A stretch of DNA of 64,000 bases, from positions 2,294,001-2,358,000 of the forward strand of contig NZ_CP023694.1 of NCBI RefSeq assembly GCF_008705135.1, written 5' to 3'. This DNA comes from Streptomyces coeruleorubidus. Its GTDB lineage: Bacteria; Actinomycetota; Actinomycetes; Streptomycetales; Streptomycetaceae. Made by a program: the position numbers and the translations under genes. Below the pieces are notes generated by a model. The model ran no database searches. It had not been told where the DNA came from and saw only the letters and a program-made list of their open reading frames with translations. Below, piece by piece: positions 9,107 to 16,924 of the stretch. Each line of letters starts with the position of its first letter. Position 1 is the stretch's first letter.

Positions 9107-9119
9107 CGTACGAAGTACG
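9107..9119. promoter_or_regulatory. Candidate GntR operator (perfect inverted repeat)
   Basis: CGTAC-GAA-GTACG is a perfect 5-3-5 inverted repeat upstream of the GntR gene. The spacing and the GT/AC core suit FadR-subfamily proteins. The neighbouring 9050-9095 stretch is a run of near-repeats of ATCTCGCGTAT. Confidence 0.6.
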
Positions 9120-9186
9120 ACGCGATGACGTTAAGAGGGCGCGTTTGTTTCGTCAATGCTTCTGACGAAGGAAGTAGCAATCGCTT

Positions 9187-9255
9187 TCTACGGCCTCGGC
9201 TTCCAGCCCTCTACTGCCTGGGCTTCCAGCCTTCTACGACCTGGGCTTCCATCCC
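9187..9255. repeat. Three tandem 23-bp repeats spanning the 3' end of the DinB-like gene
   Basis: Copies lie at 9187-9209, 9210-9232 and 9233-9255 and differ at only a few positions. The right-most copy contains the last codons and the TAG stop of the gene ending at 9234; on that strand each copy reads roughly as Gly-Trp-Lys-Pro-Arg-x-stop. The end of the coding sequence has therefore been copied twice downstream of its own stop. No spacer structure, so not CRISPR. Confidence 0.85.
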
Positions 9256-9830
9256 GGATCCCGCCCGCTCAGGGCCACCGCCCGGTCCAGCAGGGGCGCG
9301 TCCGGCCCGACAGGGACGACGGGGCCGAAGATCTCGCCCCGGCTGGGGTCGTCGACCGACGCGGCGAGGAAGTCGTGGCAGGTCTGGAGCGCCGCCGGGT
9401 CGGGGGCGTACGGCCGGCCGGTCGCGCGGGCCAGGTCCCAGCCGTGGATCACCAGCTCGTCGGTGGCGACGAGCCCCGCGATCTCGCCGGGCAGGTCGAC
9501 GCCCCCGGCCCGGGTCATGCCGGTCCAGGCGGCCGGGTCGCGCCAGGCCTCGGCCAGTTCGGCGAGGACCGTGGGCAGCTCCTCGCGCCAGCCGGGCCCG
9601 ATGTCCGGGAGCGCGGAGCCCGGGCTGGTGTCGGTCGTGGCGCCCAGGTCCTTGCGGCCGGCGTCACGGAAGGCGACGGTCAGCCCGACCAGGTGGCCCA
9701 GCAGGTTGCGCACCGCGTACTCCGGGCAGGGCGTCGGGTCCGCCAGTTGCCCGTCGGTGACGCCTTCGGCCAGACGCGCCAGGGCCGCCGTCTGCGGCCC
9801 GAGGTCGAGGGTCGGGGTGGTGTCGGTCAT
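9234..9830 (-). CDS. TIGR03086-family protein (mycothiol/DinB-like metal-binding fold)
   Basis: A 198-residue protein resembling the TIGR03086 subset of mycothiol-dependent maleylpyruvate isomerase/DinB-like proteins common in actinobacteria. Recognisable elements are PCPEYAVRNLLGHLVGLTVA near residues 38-57, whose His is a typical metal ligand, and ELVIHGWDLARATG near the middle with a second His. The start is supported by an AGGAGG site. Specific reaction unknown; DinB-fold members catalyse thiol-dependent transfers. Its 3' end forms part of a 23-bp tandem repeat. Divergent from the MFS gene at 9962. Confidence 0.8.
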   Translation of the reverse strand: MTDTTPTLDLGPQTAALARLAEGVTDGQLADPTPCPEYAVRNLLGHLVGLTVAFRDAGRKDLGATTDTSPGSALPDIGPGWREELPTVLAELAEAWRDPAAWTGMTRAGGVDLPGEIAGLVATDELVIHGWDLARATGRPYAPDPAALQTCHDFLAASVDDPSRGEIFGPVVPVGPDAPLLDRAVALSGRDPGWKPRS

Positions 9831-9961
9831 CCGCTGTTCCTCCTGGTTTCGTTCCTGGGAGGTAGACCGACGGCGACCGCGGAACTCATCGCCCGGCCGC
9901 CCGTTTTCTACGGCACTTTCCCGATTCCCGCGCACGGGCCTTAGAGCCACGATGACCAGGC

Positions 9962-11197
9962 ATGACGAACAGAACGACCTGGCCCGTGGTGCGTGTCCTG
10001 CGCGACCGCGACGCCGGGCTCTACCTCTCCGGCGTGGTGGTCTCCGGCTTCGGCACCTCGGCGCTGTGGCTGGCGTCCGGGGTGTGGGTCAAGGACCTGA
10101 CCGGCTCGGACGGGCTGGCCGCGCTGTGCGTGCTCGCCCTGTGGCTGCCGACCCTGGCCGGCCCGCTGCTGGGCACCCTCGCCGACCGGGTCCGCCGCAA
10201 ACCGCTGCTGATCGGCCTGAACCTGCTGCTGGGCGCCCTCCTGCTCACCCTCGTGGCCGTCGACGCCCCGGGTGATCTCTGGCTGCTCTACGCCGTGCTG
10301 TTCGTATACGGCGCGGCGGGCGTCGTCCACGACGCGGCCGAATCGGCACTGGTCGCGACCGCCGTCGACCCGTCGCTGCTCGGCGACTTCAACGGCCTGC
10401 GCATGACGGCCAACGAGGGCATGAAGCTCCTGGCCCCGATGGCGGGCGCGGGCCTGTACGCGGCGTTCGGCGGCGCGAGCGTCGCCCTCCTGGACGCGGC
10501 GACGTTCGTCCTGGCAGCGGGCCTGTACGCGGTGCTGCGGGTACGGGAGGAGAAGCCGGCGCCGCCCACCGGCAGCCGCCGGGAGCGGACCGCCGAGGGC
10601 GTCCGCCACCTGTGGGCGCACCCCGTGCTGCGCCCCCTGGTCCTGGCGGGCGGCGCCACCATGCTGTGCGCGGGCCTGAACGGGGCGATGCTCTACGCCG
10701 TCGTCGACGACCTCGGCCGCTCCCCCGCGTACGCCGGTGTGCTGTACGCCGTGCAGGGCGCCGGGTCGATCGCGGTCGGACTGCTCTCCGGCACCGCCCT
10801 GCGCCGCCTGGGCGAGCGGCGCTTCGCGGCGTTCGGCATCGCCCTGCTGGCGCTCGCGGTGGCCCTGCGGGCGGTGCCGTCCGACCCGTCGGCGCTGGTG
10901 GGCAGCGCGGCGATCGGGGCGGGGCTGCCCGCCGTGCTGATCGCCACGCTGACGTCCGTGCAGCGCGAGACGCCGGATGCGCTGCTGGGCCGGGTCACCG
11001 CCACCGCCGGCACGCTGGTGTACGCGCCGAACGTGGTCGGGCTGGCCGCCGGGGCGGCCCTGGTCGAGCTGGTGAGCCACCGGCCGGTGCTGGTGGCGCT
11101 GGGCGTGGTCCTGCTGGTGACGGCGGCCCTGCTGCGACCGCCCGTCACCGGCGTCAGGCCGCCCTCGGCAGGCGTCAGCCGGTCTTCTCGCCCTTGA
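9962..11197 (+). CDS. MFS transporter (probable drug/metabolite exporter)
   Basis: A 411-residue protein with about 12 membrane segments. The loop between helices 2 and 3 shows the MFS motif A in LLGTLADRVRRKPLL. The pattern FVYGAAGVVHDAAESALV and the lack of an obvious sugar motif suit the MFS_3 (enterobactin/macrolide exporter-like) group. Substrate unknown. It converges on, and overlaps by 23 bases, the last gene of the peptide-modification cluster, but is transcribed in the opposite direction, so it is probably not part of that operon. Confidence 0.85.
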   Translation: MTNRTTWPVVRVLRDRDAGLYLSGVVVSGFGTSALWLASGVWVKDLTGSDGLAALCVLALWLPTLAGPLLGTLADRVRRKPLLIGLNLLLGALLLTLVAVDAPGDLWLLYAVLFVYGAAGVVHDAAESALVATAVDPSLLGDFNGLRMTANEGMKLLAPMAGAGLYAAFGGASVALLDAATFVLAAGLYAVLRVREEKPAPPTGSRRERTAEGVRHLWAHPVLRPLVLAGGATMLCAGLNGAMLYAVVDDLGRSPAYAGVLYAVQGAGSIAVGLLSGTALRRLGERRFAAFGIALLALAVALRAVPSDPSALVGSAAIGAGLPAVLIATLTSVQRETPDALLGRVTATAGTLVYAPNVVGLAAGAALVELVSHRPVLVALGVVLLVTAALLRPPVTGVRPPSAGVSRSSRP

Positions 11198-12497
11198 CCC
11201 AGGTCCCCTTCCGCAGGGCCGGGACACTCAGCGCGAGAGCGAGTGCGGGGACGAGCGCGTACCAGGCGAGCCCGTGGCTCGGTCCCGCCCGGTCCACCAG
11301 CCAGCCCAGCACGAGGTACCCGCAGCCGATCAGCAGGGACTCCACGAACGTGATGATGGACAGCAGACTCGCCCGGTAACGGGAGGGAACCCCCTCGTTG
11401 AAGACGTTGTCCACCACCACCGCGGTGATGTCCGGGGCACCGACGGCGAGCAGGAACACACCGACGGTGAGCCACGCCAGGCCGAGGCTGGTGAACCCGA
11501 GCGCGGCCACGAGCACCAGCAAGGTCAGGGGAACCAGCAGCTGCACTCCCAGACGCCGGTCTGCCCGGTCCGCCAGCAGCGGGGCGAAGCCGCCGATCAG
11601 GTAACCGGCCGCCATCACCACGCTGACCAGCGTCGTGGCGATGCCCTGATGGCTCAGCGTCTCCTGGGTGAAGATGAAGTACGGGGTCATCGTGGCGTGC
11701 ATCAGAGCGGACACCACGACCAGCGAGGCCAGCCGGGGGGTGAGGTGGCGCAGCACGGCCGCCTTGGAGAGGGGGGCGCCTGCCCGTTCCGGCGAGGCCA
11801 CGGGGCCGGCGGACGACCGGCCCGCCTCGTCGTCCGCCTCCCCGGGCTCGTCGAGTGCGGCGGCGTCCTGTCCCCTGATCTCGGGGACCCGGGTCAGCAG
11901 CACCGCGGCCGCGAGCAGCAGTGCGCACGCCGAGGCCAGGTACACCAGCTCCCAGGAGACCTGCTGGAGGCTGCCGCCCAGCGCGATGGCCAGGGCCATG
12001 GTGGTGGCGCCGAACGTCGCGTACCGGGACTTGACCTTCACGTAGTGCGTCTCGGCCCCGCGGCGCCTGAGGAGGTCGTAGAGCAGGGCGGTCTCCGCGC
12101 CGGAGACACAGGCCATACCGATGCCCTGCAGCGCGAAGAGCACGACGAACGCCGCGTATCCCGACAGCGTCACCTGGCCGATGAGACAGGCGCCGATCAG
12201 CGCCTGCCCGATGACGATGCTCGCCCTGCGGCCCACCCGGTCCGCGATGAACCCGGTCGGGATCTCGGCCAGCGCGCTGACGATGTACAGCAGGGTCTGG
12301 AGCAGGGCGATCTGGGCGGCGGAGAAACCCTGGTGGACCAGGTAGAGAACGAACACCCCACGCTGGAACAGGGAGTTCGCGAGCACCGCGTACAGGTAGA
12401 AGGGGCGGGACACGCTCCGTGCCACGCGCAGGGACGCCGCGGGGTCGTCGGGCTCCCTCGTGCTGTCCTGCGCGAGTTCGCCCGAATCCGTCGTCAA
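11175..12497 (-). CDS. MFS transporter, last gene of the peptide-modification cluster (probable exporter)
   Basis: A 440-residue membrane protein of about 12 helices with a long acidic cytosolic loop after helix 6 (around residues 205-235). Motif A appears as IPTGFIADRVGRRASI. The TTG start at 12497 overlaps the flavoenzyme stop by TTGA, so translation is coupled to the upstream gene. Being terminal in an operon headed by a peptide gene, it is the natural candidate for export of the mature product or for self-resistance. That role is inferred from position only. Confidence 0.85.
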   Translation of the reverse strand: MTTDSGELAQDSTREPDDPAASLRVARSVSRPFYLYAVLANSLFQRGVFVLYLVHQGFSAAQIALLQTLLYIVSALAEIPTGFIADRVGRRASIVIGQALIGACLIGQVTLSGYAAFVVLFALQGIGMACVSGAETALLYDLLRRRGAETHYVKVKSRYATFGATTMALAIALGGSLQQVSWELVYLASACALLLAAAVLLTRVPEIRGQDAAALDEPGEADDEAGRSSAGPVASPERAGAPLSKAAVLRHLTPRLASLVVVSALMHATMTPYFIFTQETLSHQGIATTLVSVVMAAGYLIGGFAPLLADRADRRLGVQLLVPLTLLVLVAALGFTSLGLAWLTVGVFLLAVGAPDITAVVVDNVFNEGVPSRYRASLLSIITFVESLLIGCGYLVLGWLVDRAGPSHGLAWYALVPALALALSVPALRKGTWVKGEKTG

Positions 12498-13972
12498 CGC
12501 ACCGTCTCCAGTCCCGATGAGGCCCCCCGATCGGCGAGCAGCGACTTCACCCGCAGATACGCGTCCCGGTCCGGGCCGTCCTCACTGAAGGCACCCGCGA
12601 CCAGGAACGGAACGATATCGGGAGACAGCCCGTGGGACGAGTCGAGGTCCTCGTACATACGCACCGCGCCGGAGGCGAACAGCGCGGGAACCGCGTCGTG
12701 CCGCCACAGCCGGGGCAGGACGAGGGAAGCCTCGAACCCCGTGCACGCCCCCTGGTACGCCGTCTCCCCCGCGCTCTCGGCCGCTGTGAACACGCTGATC
12801 GGGCGGCGGTCGGGGCGGAAGGGGTGCTCGTACGGCTGCGCGCCGCCGAGTATGCCGTCGGCCATGATGCGTGCGATCAGGGGGCTGTTGTGGAAGCCGT
12901 CCCGGTACGTTCCGGTCGCGATGTGCAGTCCCTCCAGGGGGCCCGGGCCGAGCAGGGGGAAGGTGTCGAGGGTCACCGGGCGGTTGCCCACGCGCCACTC
13001 GTCGATCTGCGCGAAGGCGAAGTCGTTGTTCAACTGGTCGATGGCGCACTGCAGTAGGAAGTGGCTCAGGCCCGCCGAGGGACGGGTGCGCGGGGTCGCG
13101 AAGACCACGTTGGTCGCACCGATGTAGTCACGCCCGCCGGGGAAGGGAACGGCGTGCAGCCCGCAGGAGCCGGCCCGGTTGACGGTACGCACGACATGGC
13201 CGAACTGCTCGGCGCCGGAGCGGTGGGTGACGGCGGCGATGCCGGTGCCGGAGAACACGGGCTGTACGTCGTGCGGGCCGAGCACGGTGTCGAGGAGGGG
13301 TGTCGTGAACGCCCCGGCGGCGACCATGACCGTGCCCGCCGCAACACGGGAACCGTCCGCGAGCATCGCGCCGGTCACCCGGTCGTCCTCGCGGACGAGC
13401 GCGCCGACGGGCTGGTCGACGAACCGTACGCCCCGCGCGACGAGGGCCGCCCGGAGCGCCTCGGACACCGCACCGCTGTCGACCGCGCCCTCCGCGGGGA
13501 GGAACAGGGCACGCAGGGGCCGTGCGGTCGGGGTCGGGTCCAGGCCGCCGATACCGCGCGGGCCGACGAGCTCGTGCGTCTCCCCGTACTTGGCGGCCGC
13601 GTCCAGCATCGCGTCGAAGTTCTCCGAGTCCAGGACACCGGACACCGCGTTCTCGACGACGACGGTACCGGAGACCGTGTGCGGCCGGTCGTGCCCCGAC
13701 ACCTCGCAGACCCGGTCGAGCCACTCGGGCCAGAGGGTCAGCGAGTCCCGGCACATGTCGAACTTGGCACGCGACGCGTCGGAGGCGAGCGTGTACTTGG
13801 TGACCTCGGCGAAGCAGTTGAGCATGGCGCCGGACGCCGGAGTGGCCCCGCCCTCCAGGTCCTTCGGCCCGATGACGGCGACCGAGAGGGAGTCGTCCCG
13901 GCGCGTCAGTTCGAACGCGGTGGACAGGGCGAGGACACCGTTGCCCACGATGGCGATGTCTGCGGTGATCAT
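12494..13972 (-). CDS. FAD-dependent oxidoreductase, DAO family, in the peptide-modification cluster
   Basis: A 492-residue flavoprotein. The FAD-binding N-terminus reads ADIAIVGNGVLALSTAFELT, a beta-alpha-beta ADP-binding fold with GxG; a C-terminal GTYRDGFHNSPLIARIMADG resembles the FAD-contacting end of glycine/sarcosine oxidase-type enzymes, in which Arg and Gly line the flavin. Such enzymes oxidise secondary or primary amines of amino acids. About 95 residues follow that motif and are not recognised. In this cluster it could oxidise an alpha-amine or an amino-acid side chain of the peptide product. Start supported by GAGGAG upstream. Confidence 0.82.
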   Translation of the reverse strand: MITADIAIVGNGVLALSTAFELTRRDDSLSVAVIGPKDLEGGATPASGAMLNCFAEVTKYTLASDASRAKFDMCRDSLTLWPEWLDRVCEVSGHDRPHTVSGTVVVENAVSGVLDSENFDAMLDAAAKYGETHELVGPRGIGGLDPTPTARPLRALFLPAEGAVDSGAVSEALRAALVARGVRFVDQPVGALVREDDRVTGAMLADGSRVAAGTVMVAAGAFTTPLLDTVLGPHDVQPVFSGTGIAAVTHRSGAEQFGHVVRTVNRAGSCGLHAVPFPGGRDYIGATNVVFATPRTRPSAGLSHFLLQCAIDQLNNDFAFAQIDEWRVGNRPVTLDTFPLLGPGPLEGLHIATGTYRDGFHNSPLIARIMADGILGGAQPYEHPFRPDRRPISVFTAAESAGETAYQGACTGFEASLVLPRLWRHDAVPALFASGAVRMYEDLDSSHGLSPDIVPFLVAGAFSEDGPDRDAYLRVKSLLADRGASSGLETVR

Positions 13973-14028
13973 GTCCTGGTCGTCTCCTCGACTGGGTCGT
14001 GCGGCGGGTGGGCGATGGGGCGGGGCCG

Positions 14029-15465
14029 TTACGGGGAGGCGTGCGAGGGCTCGATGTCCAGGCCGGTGACGAGCAGCGTGGGCCCGCCGTCCCCGACGGG
14101 GACTTCCTGGCCGTACTTGGCGCAGGCGGCGGGGCTCCCCATGGCGAAGTCGTCGCCGATGCCCCGGATTCCGGTCAGGGCGGCCGCCACGTGTCCGGTG
14201 ACGACGGCGTCGGACACCGGCTCGGCGACCGAACCGTCCCGGATACGGCGGACGTCCACCGCGCCGAACGCGAACGTGCCGTCCTCGTGCACCCGTCCGC
14301 CGCCCAGCCGGGCGACGTGGAAGCCGTGGCCGACGGAAGCCGTCAGCGCGGCCGGGTCGTCCGGCCCCCGATCGACGTACACGTTGCTCATCCGGGTCAG
14401 CGGTGGCTGCCGGAACGACTGCCTGCGTTGCCGTCCGGCGCCGTCGATGAAGCCCGTCACCGTGCCGTCCCGGACCAGGCGCCGCAGGCGGGCCGGGGCG
14501 CCCTCGTCGTCGTGCGCGAAGCCGCCCCAGCCGCCGGCCAGCCCCGGGTCGTCGGCCACGTGCAGCCCGGCCGGGCCGATCCGATCACCCTCGCGCCAGG
14601 CCACCCCGGCCAGCCGGCGGGCCGCGACGTCGCCCTCCAGCGGGTGGCCGAGGAGTTCGTGGGCGAGTACGCCGCTGGCTCCGGCGGCGATGACGAGCGT
14701 GACGTTCCGCTCGGTGACCGGCCGGCCCGTCGTCTTGGCCACGGCGGCGCGGCCCGCGTCCCGCCCGACCCGGACGATGTCGAGGCCGGACTCCCAGGCG
14801 CCGAGGTCGCGGACTCCGGCCTTGCGGTATCCGACGACCGGGCCGCCCGTGCCGTCCGCGACGGCCCGGCAGGACACCAGGTGCCATCGCTGTGTCTCCT
14901 CCAGGTGCGCGATCCCGGGCCCGAGCCGGAGGAAGTCCCGGGCGGCTCCGGAGTACGAGACGGACACCGAGGTGAGGGAGGCGGCGCCGCGTGCGGCGCG
15001 CAGGGCCGACGAGCGGGCCGTACGGAGCAGCTCCGCCGACGGCGCGGCGACCGCCACGCCGGGGCCGCGCGACTCCAGATGGCCTGCGGCCCGCAGCACC
15101 GTGGCCGCCAGGCCGTCCGTGTCGAACCGCTCGGCTCCGGCCCGGTCGGCGGCAGCCCGGACGCCGAGCCGGAACGCTTCGCCGGACAGGCTGTTGAGGG
15201 CGACGTACCCCTCACCGTCACGGTGGCGGATCCGCACGGCGAAGCCGGCCTGCTCGTACGGCTCCCCGGTGACGGTCGCGTCGTCCGGGACGAAGCACTC
15301 GGTGCCGCGCACCCGCTCGACGAAGAGGTCGACCCGGACCCCGGTCCTGGCCTCCGTCTCGCGCAACCGCTCGCCCAGGGCCGCCAGGTCCGGGTGGGTG
15401 CCGGGCGCACCGTCCTGGTCAGCGGTGTGCGGCCGCGAGGGTACCGGTGTGGTCATCGCTTCCAT
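14029..15465 (-). CDS. TldD/PmbA-family zinc metallopeptidase
   Basis: A 478-residue protein with the TldD metal site HELLGH (HExxxH) at residues 269-274 and a likely third ligand Cys in SPAACAKYGQEV near the C-terminus, so it appears catalytically competent. TldD normally works as a heterodimer with TldE/PmbA and removes leader residues from modified peptides such as microcin B17. No TldE gene is present in the window. The start overlaps the upstream ATPase gene by 47 bases; ATG at 15456 is an alternative. Most likely role: trimming the leader from the 52-residue precursor encoded at 20406-20564. Confidence 0.85.
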   Translation of the reverse strand: MEAMTTPVPSRPHTADQDGAPGTHPDLAALGERLRETEARTGVRVDLFVERVRGTECFVPDDATVTGEPYEQAGFAVRIRHRDGEGYVALNSLSGEAFRLGVRAAADRAGAERFDTDGLAATVLRAAGHLESRGPGVAVAAPSAELLRTARSSALRAARGAASLTSVSVSYSGAARDFLRLGPGIAHLEETQRWHLVSCRAVADGTGGPVVGYRKAGVRDLGAWESGLDIVRVGRDAGRAAVAKTTGRPVTERNVTLVIAAGASGVLAHELLGHPLEGDVAARRLAGVAWREGDRIGPAGLHVADDPGLAGGWGGFAHDDEGAPARLRRLVRDGTVTGFIDGAGRQRRQSFRQPPLTRMSNVYVDRGPDDPAALTASVGHGFHVARLGGGRVHEDGTFAFGAVDVRRIRDGSVAEPVSDAVVTGHVAAALTGIRGIGDDFAMGSPAACAKYGQEVPVGDGGPTLLVTGLDIEPSHASP

Positions 15466-16924
15466 GTGCTGCCACCCGCCATCCGTGCTCGGGGGCCCAC
15501 TCGCGGACGAAGCCGGCCATCCGGTAGGGGGTTGCCGTTTCCACCATCACTGCCAGGGATTCCGGATCCGCCGTGCGCGCCGCGTCGGCGGAGGCCCGGC
15601 TCACGAACGCGAGGTCCTCCTGCCGTACGTCGGCACCGGCCAGGTCCGCCAGGAAGACGATCTGCCGCCGGGTGGCGAGGTCGAAGGCCGCGGCGGCCGT
15701 GGCCCGGATCTCCGACAGCACGTCGTCCGGCGCGCTGCGCAGCAGGGCGGTGATGGCTTTCGTGGAGTTCGGGTTGATGCCGGGATCGTGGCGGCGCAGC
15801 ACGTCGGCGAGGTCGAGCTGTTCCTGGGCCGGTGTCTCCGAGGGGTGCCCGACACGCCGGTAGCCGGCGCGGAGGTGGAAGGGGAAGAGCCGGCCCAGCG
15901 CCGACTGGGCGAAGAGGATCCGCTGTCGCGGTGCGGTGCCCGGTTCCGTGCCCGGCCACATGCGCGCGTTCAGGGAGAGCCCGCGGAAGGCGGGGTGCAC
16001 GATGACGCGCTCCTGGCACAGGACGGACTCGTTGATCCGGCGCAGGGTGGGCAGCGCCTCGAACTCGCGGGGGAAGGGGCGGCAGAACACCTTGACCGCG
16101 ACGAGCAGTCCGCGCACGCGGACGGTGCGCACCTCGGTGACCAGGTTCTCCCAGTCGATCCACCGCTCGTCCTCGGCGCGGTAGTGGTAGCCGGCCAGGG
16201 TTTCGTAGTCGGCCCGGTCCCCCGCCCTCTCGGTGAACTCCTCGCCGATCCAGTGCTCGATGCGCTCGCCCGGCACACGGGTGCCGGTGGTCCTGCCGAC
16301 CGTGCCGTCGAAGTCGAGGCGGATGTGGTCGTCCGGGCAGAGGAAGTCGTCCAGGTCCTCGTGGGCGGTGGCGACGACGGCGTCGAGGTCGAGGAAGCGG
16401 CAGGCCCGCTGGAAGTTGTGGGCGATGACCTTGGCCGTGGTGCGGTCGAGGTTGGAGCAGAACTCGTCGACCGCGATGAGCCCCGGTCCGCCGTGGGCGA
16501 GGCGGGCCAGGGTGAGCCGGTGGTACTGCCCGTCGGAGAGGTGTTCCGGCCGGGACATCATCAGCCGTGGTTCGCCGAGGCCGAACCTGCCGAGCCACGA
16601 GACCGTCTCCTCGACGTCGCTGTCGAAGAGGTCGACGACCCGGTCCGTGGGGCCGATCGGCGGCAGGTCCGCGACGGTGCGCACGTCGGTACGGCGGCAC
16701 AGTTCGCGCAGCAGGCTCGACTTGCCGGTGCCGCTGAAGCCGGTGATGAGGGTGATGCCGCGGGGCGTGACGGTGACCGGCTGGAGGGCCACCGTCTCCT
16801 CGGCGGTCTCCACCCCGAAGACCTCACGCAGGTGCCGCGCCCGTGCGGACAGCGGGCCGTTCTCCCGCCGGTGCCGGACCTCCAGGGTCACGGCCCGTGC
16901 GGCCGGGGAGCTGTTCAACGCCAC
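15419..16924 (-). CDS. ABC-type ATPase fused to an acetyltransferase-like domain (COG2401-like)
   Basis: A 501-residue soluble protein. The N-terminal half is an ABC ATPase: Walker A GFSGTGKSS at 62-70, a signature-like LSDGQ at 129-133 and Walker B LIAVDEF at 149-155. The second half has a GNAT-like core with VIVHPAFRGLSLNARM at about 308-322, matching the acyl-CoA pyrophosphate loop region only loosely. No membrane segments, so not a transporter subunit. The fusion recalls COG2401 (ABC-type ATPase fused to a predicted acetyltransferase), whose function is unclear. GTG start, overlapping the ThiF-like stop by 10 bases. Confidence 0.75.
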   Translation of the reverse strand: MALNSSPAARAVTLEVRHRRENGPLSARARHLREVFGVETAEETVALQPVTVTPRGITLITGFSGTGKSSLLRELCRRTDVRTVADLPPIGPTDRVVDLFDSDVEETVSWLGRFGLGEPRLMMSRPEHLSDGQYHRLTLARLAHGGPGLIAVDEFCSNLDRTTAKVIAHNFQRACRFLDLDAVVATAHEDLDDFLCPDDHIRLDFDGTVGRTTGTRVPGERIEHWIGEEFTERAGDRADYETLAGYHYRAEDERWIDWENLVTEVRTVRVRGLLVAVKVFCRPFPREFEALPTLRRINESVLCQERVIVHPAFRGLSLNARMWPGTEPGTAPRQRILFAQSALGRLFPFHLRAGYRRVGHPSETPAQEQLDLADVLRRHDPGINPNSTKAITALLRSAPDDVLSEIRATAAAAFDLATRRQIVFLADLAGADVRQEDLAFVSRASADAARTADPESLAVMVETATPYRMAGFVREWAPEHGWRVAAHGSDDHTGTLAAAHR

